Source: Polyangiaceae bacterium
GTDB lineage: Bacteria > Myxococcota_A > Polyangia > Polyangiales > Polyangiaceae
Reading direction: 5' to 3'
NCBI GenBank assembly: GCA_041389725.1
Contig: JAWKRG010000002.1
Span: 1,054,001-1,118,000 of the forward strand
DNA: 64,000 nucleotides
This document shows positions 1-9,034 of this stretch, one piece after another (within the stretch, counting starts at the first letter, position 1; each line of letters starts with the position of its first letter). The notes below the pieces were generated by a model that searched no databases, had not been told where the DNA came from, and saw only the letters and a program-made list of their open reading frames with translations. Position numbers and translations under genes: made by a program.

Positions 1-3000
1 TCCGGAGAGCGGAACCCTGAACCGAGTTCGGACGTGTTTTCCCTGGGCTCGCTCTTGTTTCGCGCCTTGACCGGGGAAAACCCCTTCGTGGGCGAGGATG
101 CAACCGCCATCCTAGCCAAGATTCTCCTCGACGAGCCGCCCCGCACGCGCGCCTTGCGTTCGGATACTCCGCCGCCCCTGGACACGCTGGTCGCGGAGAT
201 GCTCTCCAAGAACAAGAGTCAGCGTGCGCGCGACGGCGATGCTTTGTTGCTGCGCATCGCGGAGCTTCGCGGCGATGTGGTCATCACCGACGCAGACCCT
301 GCGCCGCACCTGGGGGACTCGGAGCAACGGGCGGTGTGGGTGCTGATCATCGGCGGTGGACGCCCCGAGGACACGGAAACCCGGAACTTTCGGGCTTCCC
401 GCCCGGAGCTGGATTCCTCCCTGCGCGTTGCGGCAGAGATCCTGGAGCTCGGCGGCAGCTGGAACACGCTAGCCGACGGCAGCATCGTCGCCAGCTTCGT
501 CGATACCGGAGACGCGCGGGGCACTCGCGCGATGAGTGCCGCCCACGCGCTGCGTCGTGAGCTTCCGCTTCGCCCGATGGCGATGGCACTTGGCCTCGGC
601 GTGGTGGGCGGCCGCACGCCCTGGGGCACCGCCCTCGATCGCGCGACCAAGGAGCTGGGACGCGCTGCTCCCAACGCGATTGCCCTCGACGACGATACGG
701 CGCTCTCCTTGGGACTCGAGCACGTGGAACGCGACCGTCAGGGAAGGTTCTTGCTTGCGACCGAGCGCAGCCGTGGCGATGGCCAACGGCACTTCCTTGG
801 ACGACAGACCCCGTGCGTGGGGCGGGACCGCGAACTGAGCGCGCTGCTTGCATTGGCGGAAGAGTGCTTCGATGAAGCGGTGGCACGCGCTGCCATCGTG
901 GTGGGAGAAGCCGGGCTCGGAAAGTCGCGGGTTCGCTACGAGTTCTTGCAGCGTCTACGGCGGCAGTACCCCGACGTCACCATACTCATGGGCCGAGCCG
1001 ACGTGTTGAGCGCCGGCTCGCCCTTCGGGTCCCTGCGGGAAGCGCTGAGGCGCCACGCGGGGATCCTGGAAGGCGAGGCTGTCGCGAACAGCCAAGCCAA
1101 GCTGCTGGCGTCGGCTCGGCGCGCGCTTGGTTCCACGCGCCGCGCGCTGGAAGCCGCACAGTTCCTCGGCGAACTCGCCAACGTGCCCTTCGACGATGCG
1201 GGTGGATCGAACTTGCGCGCCGTGCGCAATGACCCCACCCTGCTCGGCGACGCGATTCGCAGTGCGTGGCTGGACTTCATCGGGGGCGCTTCCGGGGCCT
1301 CCCCCGTGGTCATCGTGTTGGAAGATCTGCACTGGGGGGATCGACCCACCGCAGCGCTCTTGGACGCCACCTTGGCTACGCACGCCGAGCGACCGATCTT
1401 GCTGCTGGCGCTCGCGCGCCCGGAGATCTTCGACCTGCTGCCAAAACTCTGGCATTCGCGTGGCGCGCAGACGCTGCGGCTCCGTCCGTTGCACCGCAAT
1501 GCCGCCACCCGGCTGGTTCAAAGCGTGCTCCCCGAGCTGGGGGCTTCCACTTTGGATCGCATCGTGGAGCTGGCCGACGGCAACGCATTCTTCTTGGAAG
1601 AACTGATCCGTTCCGTGAGCGAGGGTCGCAGCGAGCTTCCGGCCACGGTGGTTGGGGTCGTGCAGGCGCGGCTCGACGAACTGTCCCCCCCAGCGCGGCG
1701 CCTGCTGCGTGCCGCCAGCATCCTGGGAGCGCGCTTCTGGCGCGACTGTGTGGCCGCGATGATCGGCGCGGACGTGAATCAGGCCGATCTCGAAGCACAG
1801 CTCTCCGACCTGGTAGCGCGCGAGCTGTGCACCTTTGAAGGCAAAGCGACCTATCCGGATCAGGACGAATACGCGTTTCGCCACACGGTCGTGCGCGAGA
1901 CCGCCTACGCTTCTCTCACACCGGAGGACCGCGAGCTCGGGCATCGCCTTGCGGGGCACTGGTTGCTTCAGCGCGGCGCCAATGAGCTGGTGTTGGCAGA
2001 GCACTTCCGGCGCGGGAGCCTGCCCGAGCTCGCGGCACGGCATTTCGCCGCGGCAGCCGCTCAGGCTTTGGAGGGCCATGACCTGGTGGGCACCCTGGAG
2101 CGTGCAGATCTCGCGGCGGCCCTGGAACCCGACGGCGCAACCCGCGGGGAGCTGGCGCGACTGCGCGCGCATGCTCTGCTGTGGCAAGGCAACTACCAGG
2201 AGTGCGAACGCGAAGCCCTGAAGGCGCAGGCGCTGCTGGAGCGGGGCAGCGAGCGCTGGTTTTCCGCCCTGTCCGACCTGTGCAGCAGCGCTGGCAGTCT
2301 GGACCACGAGGGCACCATCAGCGAAGCGGCCGCCTTGGCGCTTTCCATCGAACCTCGAGACGACGACCAGCGTGTGGCTCAGGTGATGTGCTTAGCCCAT
2401 GCGGTGACCGCGCACCTGAAGGCGGGTCAGAAGGACAAGGCCTTGGACTTGCTCACGAGCTTGGATGCAGCGACTCGTGCCGTGGCTGATGAACCCGCGA
2501 CGCGCGCGTGGCAGCACCATGCACACGCCGCAGTGGCATACTTCAATGGAGATCCGCTGGTCTTTCGCAGCGAGTTGGAGCGCGCCATCGCGGAGTTCGA
2601 CGCGTGCGGTGACGCGCGCACAGCCACCAACGATCGCGTAAACCTCGGTTTCGTACTCGTCACTCTGGGCGAGTTGGAGCAGGCCGAAGCCTTGTTGCAG
2701 GAAGTTCTCTCCCTGGCCAGGCGTCTCGGGTTGCGCACGGTGGAGACCTATTCGCGCCACAATCTCGGCCTCGTTCGACTATGGCTCGGTGACGCGGAAG
2801 GTTCCCTTGGGCACCAAAGCGCGGCCATCGAGCAAGCCGTAGAGCATGGCGAAGCGATCCTGGAAGGCTCTGCACGCGCCTACCTAGCCTTGGCACTGGT
2901 CGCTCTCGCACGCCTGACCGATGCCGAGACCGAAGCGGCACGCTCGGAGCAGTTGCTGGCGGCAGTGCCGGGCCTGCGCCCCTTGGCCGTGGCCGTCCAA

Positions 3001-3315
3001 GCCAGAGTGCTCTTGGAGCAGGGCAAGGTGCAAGAGGCCTGCACGCACAGCGCCCACGCCGCCGAGCTCCTTGCAGAGCACGGCTCCCCCGAGGACACCG
3101 AGGCCCTGGTACACGCGACCTGGGCAGAAGCAAATCGCCAGGCGGGGGACTTGGAGGCTGCTCGTCGTATCGTGAAAGAGGCGACAGACCGCTTGAGCGA
3201 AAGAGCTCGCGCCCTGTCGACCGCCGAGGCGCAGCAGAAGTTCCTCGAGCGCGTGCCGGCGCATGCCGAACTACTGCGGCTAGCGCGGCAGCTCGGGGTC
3301 GCGGTAGTCGAGTAG
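1..3315 (+). CDS. Ser/Thr kinase - AAA ATPase - TPR regulator (5' truncated)
   Basis: The frame is open from the window edge, so the true start lies outside. The first visible residues are the C-lobe of a Ser/Thr kinase (SDVFSLGSLLFRALTGENPF, then an Arg near the end of the lobe). About 170 residues follow that resemble a degenerate nucleotidyl-cyclase fold (RPMAMALGLGVVGG region). Then comes an AAA_16-type ATPase with Walker A GEAGLGKS at nt 904-927 and Walker B VVIVLEDLHWGD near nt 1306. The last ~400 residues are alanine-rich helical repeats that look like TPRs. Proteins with a kinase, signalling ATPase and TPR order are common in myxobacteria and are thought to act as cytoplasmic multi-input regulators; the ligand is unknown. 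The catalytic kinase motifs lie outside the window, so activity cannot be judged. It converges on the next gene. Confidence 0.93.
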   Translation, partial: SGERNPEPSSDVFSLGSLLFRALTGENPFVGEDATAILAKILLDEPPRTRALRSDTPPPLDTLVAEMLSKNKSQRARDGDALLLRIAELRGDVVITDADPAPHLGDSEQRAVWVLIIGGGRPEDTETRNFRASRPELDSSLRVAAEILELGGSWNTLADGSIVASFVDTGDARGTRAMSAAHALRRELPLRPMAMALGLGVVGGRTPWGTALDRATKELGRAAPNAIALDDDTALSLGLEHVERDRQGRFLLATERSRGDGQRHFLGRQTPCVGRDRELSALLALAEECFDEAVARAAIVVGEAGLGKSRVRYEFLQRLRRQYPDVTILMGRADVLSAGSPFGSLREALRRHAGILEGEAVANSQAKLLASARRALGSTRRALEAAQFLGELANVPFDDAGGSNLRAVRNDPTLLGDAIRSAWLDFIGGASGASPVVIVLEDLHWGDRPTAALLDATLATHAERPILLLALARPEIFDLLPKLWHSRGAQTLRLRPLHRNAATRLVQSVLPELGASTLDRIVELADGNAFFLEELIRSVSEGRSELPATVVGVVQARLDELSPPARRLLRAASILGARFWRDCVAAMIGADVNQADLEAQLSDLVARELCTFEGKATYPDQDEYAFRHTVVRETAYASLTPEDRELGHRLAGHWLLQRGANELVLAEHFRRGSLPELAARHFAAAAAQALEGHDLVGTLERADLAAALEPDGATRGELARLRAHALLWQGNYQECEREALKAQALLERGSERWFSALSDLCSSAGSLDHEGTISEAAALALSIEPRDDDQRVAQVMCLAHAVTAHLKAGQKDKALDLLTSLDAATRAVADEPATRAWQHHAHAAVAYFNGDPLVFRSELERAIAEFDACGDARTATNDRVNLGFVLVTLGELEQAEALLQEVLSLARRLGLRTVETYSRHNLGLVRLWLGDAEGSLGHQSAAIEQAVEHGEAILEGSARAYLALALVALARLTDAETEAARSEQLLAAVPGLRPLAVAVQARVLLEQGKVQEACTHSAHAAELLAEHGSPEDTEALVHATWAEANRQAGDLEAARRIVKEATDRLSERARALSTAEAQQKFLERVPAHAELLRLARQLGVAVVE

Positions 3316-3363
3316 TCGCGCGACGCGTCGCGCCCGATTGGTGAGCGCCGCGCGACCGCGCGC
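3316..3363. terminator. Possible bidirectional terminator palindrome
   Basis: The 48-bp gap between two convergent genes holds a perfect 16-bp palindrome GCGCGACGCGTCGCGC at 3318-3333, followed by more GC-rich self-complementary sequence. There is no loop and no T-tract, so a terminator role is inferred only from position. Confidence 0.3.
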
Positions 3364-3864
3364 TCAGAAGGCGAACTCGACGGTGTTCAGGGACTTCTCC
3401 TTGTCCCGCCAGGTGACTTTGCGCAGCTGCTCCTTCACGCATTCCGCGAGTCGCTCGTTCTTGGGCGTCACGGTGAGGTCGATCCCCACGGCTCGCCCGT
3501 CCCAGACTGCGATGCGCATGCGCACGTGCTCGGTTTCCTTCGCGTTGCAGGGCTCGTAGAGCGACATGTCGGAAATCGGTTTGCCCAGGGCTTCCTGGTC
3601 GATGTTCGCGCGCTCGGAGCCTTGAGGAACGGCGTTGATTGCTTCATCCACGCTCATGCCGTCGCGAAACTCGGGCTCCGCGCCAGCGGCAGCGGTCTCG
3701 CCGCTCTCCGCCACGGACTCGGGCGTTTCTTCGGGCTCCGCCACCTTGGGCGCGGCGGGCTCCGGCGCTGGTTCCGCCGCAGGAACGTCCGGGGGCGGCG
3801 CGCTACCGCCACAGCCCACCGCAAAACCGAGAAGCAACCCGATGACCCAGCGTGAAGTCGGCAT
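3364..3864 (-). CDS. Small lipoprotein with Pro/Glu-rich linker
   Basis: A 166-residue protein. The start at 3864 is preferred over longer frames because it is preceded by GAGGAGG at a good distance and begins a clean lipoprotein signal (MPTSRWVIGLLLGFAVGCGG, lipobox AVGC). A ~50-residue Ala/Pro/Glu linker follows, then a folded domain of about 100 residues with two cysteines and the end KSLNTVEFAF. That domain resembles the C-terminal part of AgmX/PglI- and TonB-like proteins of myxobacteria, in which conserved residues sit near a terminal aromatic (weak resemblance by eye). It probably sits on a membrane facing the periplasm. Function not recognised. Confidence 0.85.
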   Translation of the reverse strand: MPTSRWVIGLLLGFAVGCGGSAPPPDVPAAEPAPEPAAPKVAEPEETPESVAESGETAAAGAEPEFRDGMSVDEAINAVPQGSERANIDQEALGKPISDMSLYEPCNAKETEHVRMRIAVWDGRAVGIDLTVTPKNERLAECVKEQLRKVTWRDKEKSLNTVEFAF

Positions 3865-4012
3865 TGGCAGACCCTCCTCACTTCCTTCCGTCTCGCTCGG
3901 AGACAATAGCGCGGCTGCCCGAGGGTGGAAGGCCTTCCCGACGCAAAGCATCGTCAGCGCGCGGACCGGGCACCATTGCGGCGAGCCACGTGTTCTGCAA
4001 CAAGCGGCGACC

Positions 4013-5560
4013 ATGGAAGCACTGCCTTCGACCCAAAACCCAGCGGATTCCACTCCCCTCGCGCCGGTCGAGCCCTCGGACCAAGGTCAGGTGAGGGCCG
4101 CAGTCAGCCGAGCGCGCAAGGCGCAGCCCGCGTGGGCCGCCCGCTCCTTGGCCGAGCGTGCAGATGCAGTGCGCGAGCTGGCCCGCACCTTGCTCGCCGA
4201 AAAGGACCACGGGCTGGAAGTGATGAGTGGCGAGACGGGTCGCGGCAAGACCGAGTGCTTGATGAGCGAGCTGGTCGGTGTGCTGGACTTCGTCGAAGGC
4301 GCAGTGCGCGCGGCGAACAAAGCCTTGGCGCCCGAGCGCATCGCACTTTCCCGTATCAACTACCCGGGAAAGCGCTGCACCGTGGAGATGGTGCCGCGTG
4401 GAGTCGTGGCCATCATTGCGCCCTGGAACTACCCCCTGGCGAACTTCTTCAAGAGTCTCTTTCCGGCCTTGTTGTCGGGCAATACCGTCGTGCTGAAGCC
4501 CAGTGAATACACCCCACGCACTGGCGCTTGGCTCGCCGATGTGTGCAGCAAGGTGCTGCCCGAAGGCGTCGTTGGGCTGGTGCAGGGCGGAGGCGACGTG
4601 GGCAGCGCCCTGGTCGACGCCGACATCGACGCGGTGGTCTTCACGGGCAGCGTGCGCACGGGTCGTCGCATTGCCGTACGTGCCGCCGAGAAGCTCATCC
4701 CGTGTTCCGTCGAGCTCGGCGGCAAGGACGCCGCCATCGTGCTCGCCGACTGCAACCTGGATCGCACCGTGGCGGGGGTGTTGCAGTGGGGCATGCACAA
4801 CGCTGGACAGAACTGCGCCGCCATCGAGCGTGTCTACGTCGAGGAGAGCATCGCGGACGCTTTCGTAGCTGCCTTGGGCAAGGCGGCAGAGCGACTCAAA
4901 GTCGCGCCGGACGCCGATCCGAGTGACCTGGGCCCCCTGCAGAACGAGGCGCAACTGCGCATCGTCACGGACCAGGTGGCGGACGCCAAGGACAAGGGCG
5001 CAAAGGTGGTGGCGGGAGGAAAGGCCACGGGACACGGCCTGGGCTACGCACCGACCGTGCTCGACAAGTGCAGCCACGAGATGAAAGTGATGACCGAGGA
5101 AACATTCGGTCCGGTCATCGCCATCATGCGCGTGAAGAACGCCGACGAAGCCGTCGCACGCGCCAACGATTCCGTCTACGGCTTGAATGGCTCGGTCTGG
5201 ACGTCCAACATCGAGCGTGGCGAGCAGATCGCGCGCTCACTTCAGGTGGGCGTGGCGCTGGTGAACAACCACGCCATCACCGGCATCCTGTCGGAGACGC
5301 CGTGGACTGGCGTCAAAGAGACGGGCACGGGCGTCGCCTCCAGCCGCCACTCCTATGGAACCTTCGTGCGGCCCCGCACGGTTTTCGTGGACAAGTCCAG
5401 CAAGCCAGATCCCTGGTGGATGCCGGCCAACGAGGACTTGACTGCGCTCGGCGAGGCCCTGGTGCAGAAGGCTCAGGGCTCCTTCGGCGTGCTGTTCAAG
5501 CTGGCGGGGCTCGTGGGCAAGCGGGTCAAGGCCATCGAGGGCCTGGTCCGCGAGAAATGA
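4013..5560 (+). CDS. NAD(P)-dependent aldehyde dehydrogenase
   Basis: A 515-residue aldehyde dehydrogenase that oxidises an aldehyde to the carboxylate with NAD(P)+. The family features are visible: PWNYPL before the nucleotide-binding region, FTGS, the general base Glu234 in ELGGKD, the catalytic Cys268 in GQNC, and the EETFGPV motif near residue 365. The frame is open about 380 nt further upstream, but the ATG at 4013 starts just before recognisable family sequence, and the longer reading would overlap the preceding lipoprotein gene. About 45 residues extend beyond the usual C-terminus. The substrate cannot be told from sequence alone. It stands alone, divergent from the lipoprotein gene and 49 bp from the next. 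Confidence 0.95.
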   Translation: MEALPSTQNPADSTPLAPVEPSDQGQVRAAVSRARKAQPAWAARSLAERADAVRELARTLLAEKDHGLEVMSGETGRGKTECLMSELVGVLDFVEGAVRAANKALAPERIALSRINYPGKRCTVEMVPRGVVAIIAPWNYPLANFFKSLFPALLSGNTVVLKPSEYTPRTGAWLADVCSKVLPEGVVGLVQGGGDVGSALVDADIDAVVFTGSVRTGRRIAVRAAEKLIPCSVELGGKDAAIVLADCNLDRTVAGVLQWGMHNAGQNCAAIERVYVEESIADAFVAALGKAAERLKVAPDADPSDLGPLQNEAQLRIVTDQVADAKDKGAKVVAGGKATGHGLGYAPTVLDKCSHEMKVMTEETFGPVIAIMRVKNADEAVARANDSVYGLNGSVWTSNIERGEQIARSLQVGVALVNNHAITGILSETPWTGVKETGTGVASSRHSYGTFVRPRTVFVDKSSKPDPWWMPANEDLTALGEALVQKAQGSFGVLFKLAGLVGKRVKAIEGLVREK

Positions 5561-5609
5561 AGGCCGGGCCTGTAACCACCCGGGCCAGGTCAGAGTAGTA
5601 AGCGGTCTC

Positions 5610-6617
5610 ATGAACCGACGAGGAGGATGGGGGCTCGGGCTCGCGCTGCTGCTCCAAAGCACTCTGGGCCACGCATTCGTGTCGACCCCCGTGGGCGGGC
5701 GCCCGGGCGAGCTCGACGTCAACGCTCAGGTCACCGCGGAGCGCGGCAAGATCGAGCCGAACGAAAACCAGAAGTCCTTCATGAAGGCGAGGGACTTCTA
5801 CGAGTACAAACTCGGCGTCGGCTACACCTGGGGCCACTACGGCCCCTTCCAGTTCTTCTCCACGCGTCTCGAAGCCACCTACTACCAGTCGCCCGCCGAG
5901 CGAAACGACCCGGCAGAGTGGCAAATCAACCCGGCGGGTTCATCGACAGCGGCCGGGCTCGTGCCCGAATGCACCGCGGGGGCTCGCTATCTCGGCAACG
6001 GGCTGTGCGAGTTCTATGGCGAGGACACGGGCACGCTCGTCACCGCCACGATCTCGACAGCGTTGATCCATGATCCAAAGTTCGCCTTCGGCGTCTACCT
6101 GCGGGGCACCGTGCCCTTCAAGATGGACAAGGAGAAGTTCGCCAACCCCCGCCTCGACTACTTCTCCGGCGGCTGGCAGGTCGGCGCGGAGCTTCAGCCC
6201 TGGCTCGCCTTCGAGTCCACGTTCTTCCTGGGATCGGGAACTCGGCCCTTCGGCAAAGAGCAGAACGGCGCCGCTGCACTCGGCAACTACTTTCACTTCA
6301 AGGCCGAGCGCTGGCTCTTGCCCTGGAAGGCGGGCATCAAGGTCGGTCCCTACGTGGAAGGTGACATCCACGAGCGCTTCGACGCGCGCTACGACGCGGC
6401 CTACAGCGCCGAAGTTCCGCCGCAGCCTGGTGTGACCACGCCCGTACGCGAAAAGGACCGAATTCGTGCCGCCCGCTTCGCCCTGGCGTTCCTGCCCTAC
6501 TTCCTGGTGACCAAGAATCTCTCCGTGGAAGCCGGCTACATCCAGAAGTTCTTCGGCTACGACGCCCGCGCCACCCAAGCCTACTACCTGGGCGTGCGCG
6601 GGCTGTTCGAGCTGTAG
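5610..6617 (+). CDS. Outer-membrane beta-barrel protein
   Basis: A 335-residue exported protein with a signal peptide (MNRRGGWGLGLALLLQSTLGHA) and no internal hydrophobic helix. The rest alternates polar and aromatic residues (KLGVGYTWGHYGPFQFF, RLEATYYQ, AGYIQKFFGY) and ends in GVRGLFEL, a terminal beta-strand pattern expected of a BAM-folded barrel. Two cysteines lie in a predicted surface loop (PECTAGARYLGNGLCEFYG). The family is not identified, and neighbouring genes give no clue to function. A role as a porin-like or structural outer-membrane protein is inferred from composition only. Confidence 0.85.
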   Translation: MNRRGGWGLGLALLLQSTLGHAFVSTPVGGRPGELDVNAQVTAERGKIEPNENQKSFMKARDFYEYKLGVGYTWGHYGPFQFFSTRLEATYYQSPAERNDPAEWQINPAGSSTAAGLVPECTAGARYLGNGLCEFYGEDTGTLVTATISTALIHDPKFAFGVYLRGTVPFKMDKEKFANPRLDYFSGGWQVGAELQPWLAFESTFFLGSGTRPFGKEQNGAAALGNYFHFKAERWLLPWKAGIKVGPYVEGDIHERFDARYDAAYSAEVPPQPGVTTPVREKDRIRAARFALAFLPYFLVTKNLSVEAGYIQKFFGYDARATQAYYLGVRGLFEL

Positions 6618-6717
6618 CAGCGGCGCAGAGCGCGGCGCCATTTCGAAAAACGTACCGGTCAAGTTGTTCCGCGCTAGCGCGTACTCCGCCATGGCCAGCG
6701 GCTCGCGTCGCACAAAG

Positions 6718-6820
6718 TTCTCCCCGGGCGGGTGGGCTCTGTGGTCGGCACGCGCGGCAAGTCAGTTGCGAAGATTCGTTCGGACTCCCACCCCTCGGGC
6801 GGGACGACGCGTCGGACGGG
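6718..6820. repeat. 104-bp direct repeat, left copy
   Basis: This segment matches 11159-11262 in the same orientation with about four differences (three substitutions and one 1-nt gap by manual alignment). Its core includes GTGGTCGGCA and AGATTCGTTCGGACTCCCA. The pair encloses the HNH gene and the insertion sequence. Confidence 0.9.
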
Positions 6821-6954
6821 GACGCGCGTGGGTTGCGCATGGCATGGAAGACGAGCATCAAGCTTCGCCCGCGCCCGCGTAGGCCTTCTCGCTGCACGAG
6901 ACGCACTCCGCGTCACCCAAAGCGCACGATCAAGTTTCTCCCGCGCCAGCGCGC

Positions 6955-7049
6955 GACGCTTCGGAACCCCCGACGGGGAGCGACGCTTCGGAACCCCCGA
7001 CGGGGAGCGACGCTTCGGAACCCCCGACGGCGGGTAACGCTTCGAAGTC
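6955..7049. repeat. 27-bp tandem repeat array with internal hairpin
   Basis: Three units of 27 bp begin at 6955, 6982 and 7009, each GACGCTTCGGAA followed by the self-complementary CCCCCGACGGGG. A degenerate fourth (AACGCTTCGAAGTCC) starts near 7037. The same GACGCTTCGGAA core recurs singly elsewhere in the window. Confidence 0.88.
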
Positions 7050-8822
7050 CTACCCGCCCTTCACCCGCTCCATGTGCGCCCTGCCATAGTCCTGCTCCGC
7101 CGCGAGATCATTGTGGGCTCTGCACCGAAGCCAGACGTTCTCGACGGTGTGCTGGCCGCGTTTGGCGAGTGCAGCCTCGTGGTGGAACTCTAGCCCAGTG
7201 CGCTCGCGGCAGCGCTGTCCTCGGCAGTCCACGTAGGTGCATCGGCCTCCGTCGCGTTCCCAGACCGCGCGTCGCACCCACGCAGGGATGTGACGACTCG
7301 ACTCGGGCTGTTCGCCTGAACTCACATACCCGCGAGATTCATCTTGGTTGGATCCGCGCTGGCGCGTGTCGCAGTCTTCGGCTGCGTTCTGGGATCCGCG
7401 CTGGCGAGTGTTCGCCGGGTCTGAGCCGTCGCGGCATGCGCCACCGTCCTCGGCCGCGTTCTTGCGCGGCTGCTTGGTCTTCGTCGCAGATCTCGGCCTG
7501 TCCACCATCGCGCACTTGCGCTTCTTCAGCTCGCGCACTAGCGCGCGCATCGCTCGTAGATGCACTTCTTCGATGGCGCGACCTTTGACCGCGGCACCAA
7601 GGAGCTCCCGCGCTTCCTGCAATAGCTGGATGTGCTCTTCGCTCGCGGTGAACTGCACTTTGTAGCGCTGCGGCGCGGTCAGCAGATCCTGCACGGGCTT
7701 GGCACGGGCCAGCTGCGTGGACTCGCGCACCGCAGCAGCGCCCTCTTCGTCGCGTGCGGCGATTTCACGCTCGCCGCCGTGTTCGCCGCAACCACGCTCG
7801 TCGCCATGTTCGCCGCAACCACCCTCGCCGCCGCGTTCGCCGCAACCACGCTCGCCGCCGTGTTCGCCGTCACCATGCTCGCCGTCGCTGCGCTGGCCGC
7901 TGGCCGCGCCGTCGCTACACTCTTTGCGATCGTCGGCACACAGGCCACAGCTGTCCACTTCATCCGCGCCCGCGTCGCTCGGGATCCAGTCACGCGGGCG
8001 ATCACCCGGCTTCAGGTGGTTCACCGGCACGAGGGATCCGACCCACTTCTCCCAGGGCCCACCGCAGACGGCAGTCACGACCGCTGGCCCCAGTGGTTCG
8101 ATGCGCGCCAGCGCGTTTGGCTGCGGGTCGAGCCGGCGCACGAGCGCCAAGATCTCGCGCTTGCTGCGATGCTTCGCTAGCAGCAACACCTGCGCCAAGT
8201 TCTCGTGGGTCAGATGCGGCCCGAGCAGCAGAAGTCCCGTGAGATGCAGCTCGCCTGCCGCCACGACGTCCAACAGTTCAGGGAACTTGCGCACCAGCCG
8301 CGCTGCCTGCACCCGCCGCTGCGCTGCGTCCTCGGACATCCGCAGCTCGTAGACACAGTAGGCGTAGAGGCTCGAGCAAGCGCGCTCGCGATACAACCTG
8401 CGTGAATCGACTTCTGCAAGATGCGCAAGCAGCGCCGCGAAGACCACGTTCGAGCGACCGACCATCGACCGCGTGCTGCTGAGCAGTTCGTCGTCGGTCA
8501 GGTGGTCGAGGGCGAAGCCCCACCGCGGAGATGGTCCCTGCGGAGTTGGCTGCTGCGAGGATAGCGGCAGCGTCTGCGGGGATGGTTGCTTGGGGGATGA
8601 CTGCTCCGGGGATGGTGGCAGCGGTCGCAGCGACGATCGCTCCGGAAATGTCTCCACCGGGGGTGACTGCTGCTGTGACCGTCGCTGCGGGGATGGTGGC
8701 AGAGATTGTGACTGCTGCTGTGACGGTCGCTGCGGGGATGGTGGCAGCGCCGGTGTCCGCTGTTGGAGCTTTTGCGACGCGAGTCCGGAAGGACTTCCTG
8801 AGATGAGAGCATGCGTTTCCAT
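7050..8822 (-). CDS. HNH endonuclease domain protein with low-complexity regions
   Basis: A 590-residue protein. The first ~100 residues are Gln/Ser/Pro-rich repeats (PPSPQ, QQQS). Residues ~100-300 form a helical domain like that of the DUF222/HNH family (LLSSTRSMVGRSNVVFAALL). A Gly/Glu/His/Cys-rich 9-residue repeat follows (encoded at 7771-7878), then a Lys/Arg-rich region. The C-terminus is an HNH nuclease: VRRAVWERDGGRCTYVDC with Cys pairs, LEFHHEAAL, and N-x-x-x-RCRAHN. Such proteins occur in many copies in actinobacterial and myxobacterial genomes; their role (nuclease, possibly tied to mobile DNA) is unsettled. It lies between copies of dispersed repeats and beside an insertion sequence, which suggests acquisition. 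A later start after the low-complexity N-terminus is possible. Confidence 0.9.
   Translation of the reverse strand: METHALISGSPSGLASQKLQQRTPALPPSPQRPSQQQSQSLPPSPQRRSQQQSPPVETFPERSSLRPLPPSPEQSSPKQPSPQTLPLSSQQPTPQGPSPRWGFALDHLTDDELLSSTRSMVGRSNVVFAALLAHLAEVDSRRLYRERACSSLYAYCVYELRMSEDAAQRRVQAARLVRKFPELLDVVAAGELHLTGLLLLGPHLTHENLAQVLLLAKHRSKREILALVRRLDPQPNALARIEPLGPAVVTAVCGGPWEKWVGSLVPVNHLKPGDRPRDWIPSDAGADEVDSCGLCADDRKECSDGAASGQRSDGEHGDGEHGGERGCGERGGEGGCGEHGDERGCGEHGGEREIAARDEEGAAAVRESTQLARAKPVQDLLTAPQRYKVQFTASEEHIQLLQEARELLGAAVKGRAIEEVHLRAMRALVRELKKRKCAMVDRPRSATKTKQPRKNAAEDGGACRDGSDPANTRQRGSQNAAEDCDTRQRGSNQDESRGYVSSGEQPESSRHIPAWVRRAVWERDGGRCTYVDCRGQRCRERTGLEFHHEAALAKRGQHTVENVWLRCRAHNDLAAEQDYGRAHMERVKGG
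7771..7878. repeat. 27-bp tandem repeat inside the HNH gene
   Basis: Four adjacent 27-bp units code for a 9-residue repeat of the pattern GERGCGEHG on the minus strand. The length is a multiple of three, so copy-number change would keep the frame. Confidence 0.85.
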
Positions 8823-9034
8823 GAACCCACCCTACACCCGGGTTTTGTCTCGCTCAGCGTCGTCGCAAGCTGCGTTTTCGAGCATGTCGACGCGTTTTCT
8901 CTCGTCGCTCGCCCGAACGCGCACCAGCGCGTCACCTACGCGCAGCACAACGCGATCTTTCGACGACCGGCGCACGCGCGCTGCTCGGTCTCAGAAAAGC
9001 TGTCCATCAAATTCGACATCGATGTCAGAGCAAC
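8823..9034. other. Intergenic, upstream of HNH gene
   Basis: About 210 bp between the HNH start and the insertion-sequence end. No gene is evident. It should hold the HNH promoter, but no clear -35/-10 pair was recognised. The last bases include the left copy of a 17-bp direct repeat. Confidence 0.5.
9006..9022. repeat. 17-bp direct repeat flanking IS, left copy
   Basis: ATCAAATTCGACATCGA is repeated exactly, in the same orientation, at 10378-10394, outside the other end of the insertion sequence. It is a candidate target-site duplication. Confidence 0.8.

Larger units (their letters stand above)
6618..7049. repeat. Repeat-rich intergenic region (left flank of island)
   Basis: There is no credible gene here. 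The stretch holds a degenerate copy of the GATCAAGTTTC repeat (6658-6690), a second near 6852, a third at 6928, the left copy of the 104-bp repeat, and a tandem array of 27-bp units. Short frames across it are only translations of the repeats. The array runs up to the stop codon of the HNH gene. Confidence 0.75.

Noticed and set aside
955..2307. Long minus-strand open frame opposite the kinase fusion
   Set aside because: It is a high-GC antisense frame with no family sequence; the plus-strand gene has clear ATPase motifs.
3878..5077. Long minus-strand open frame opposite the aldehyde dehydrogenase
   Set aside because: Composition is rich in His, Arg and Val without domains; the plus strand carries the catalytic residues of a known family.
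6732..7037. Small open frames in the 104-bp repeats (shared peptide on either strand)
   Set aside because: The shared peptide is just the translation of a repeated DNA segment and neither copy has a start or conserved frame context.
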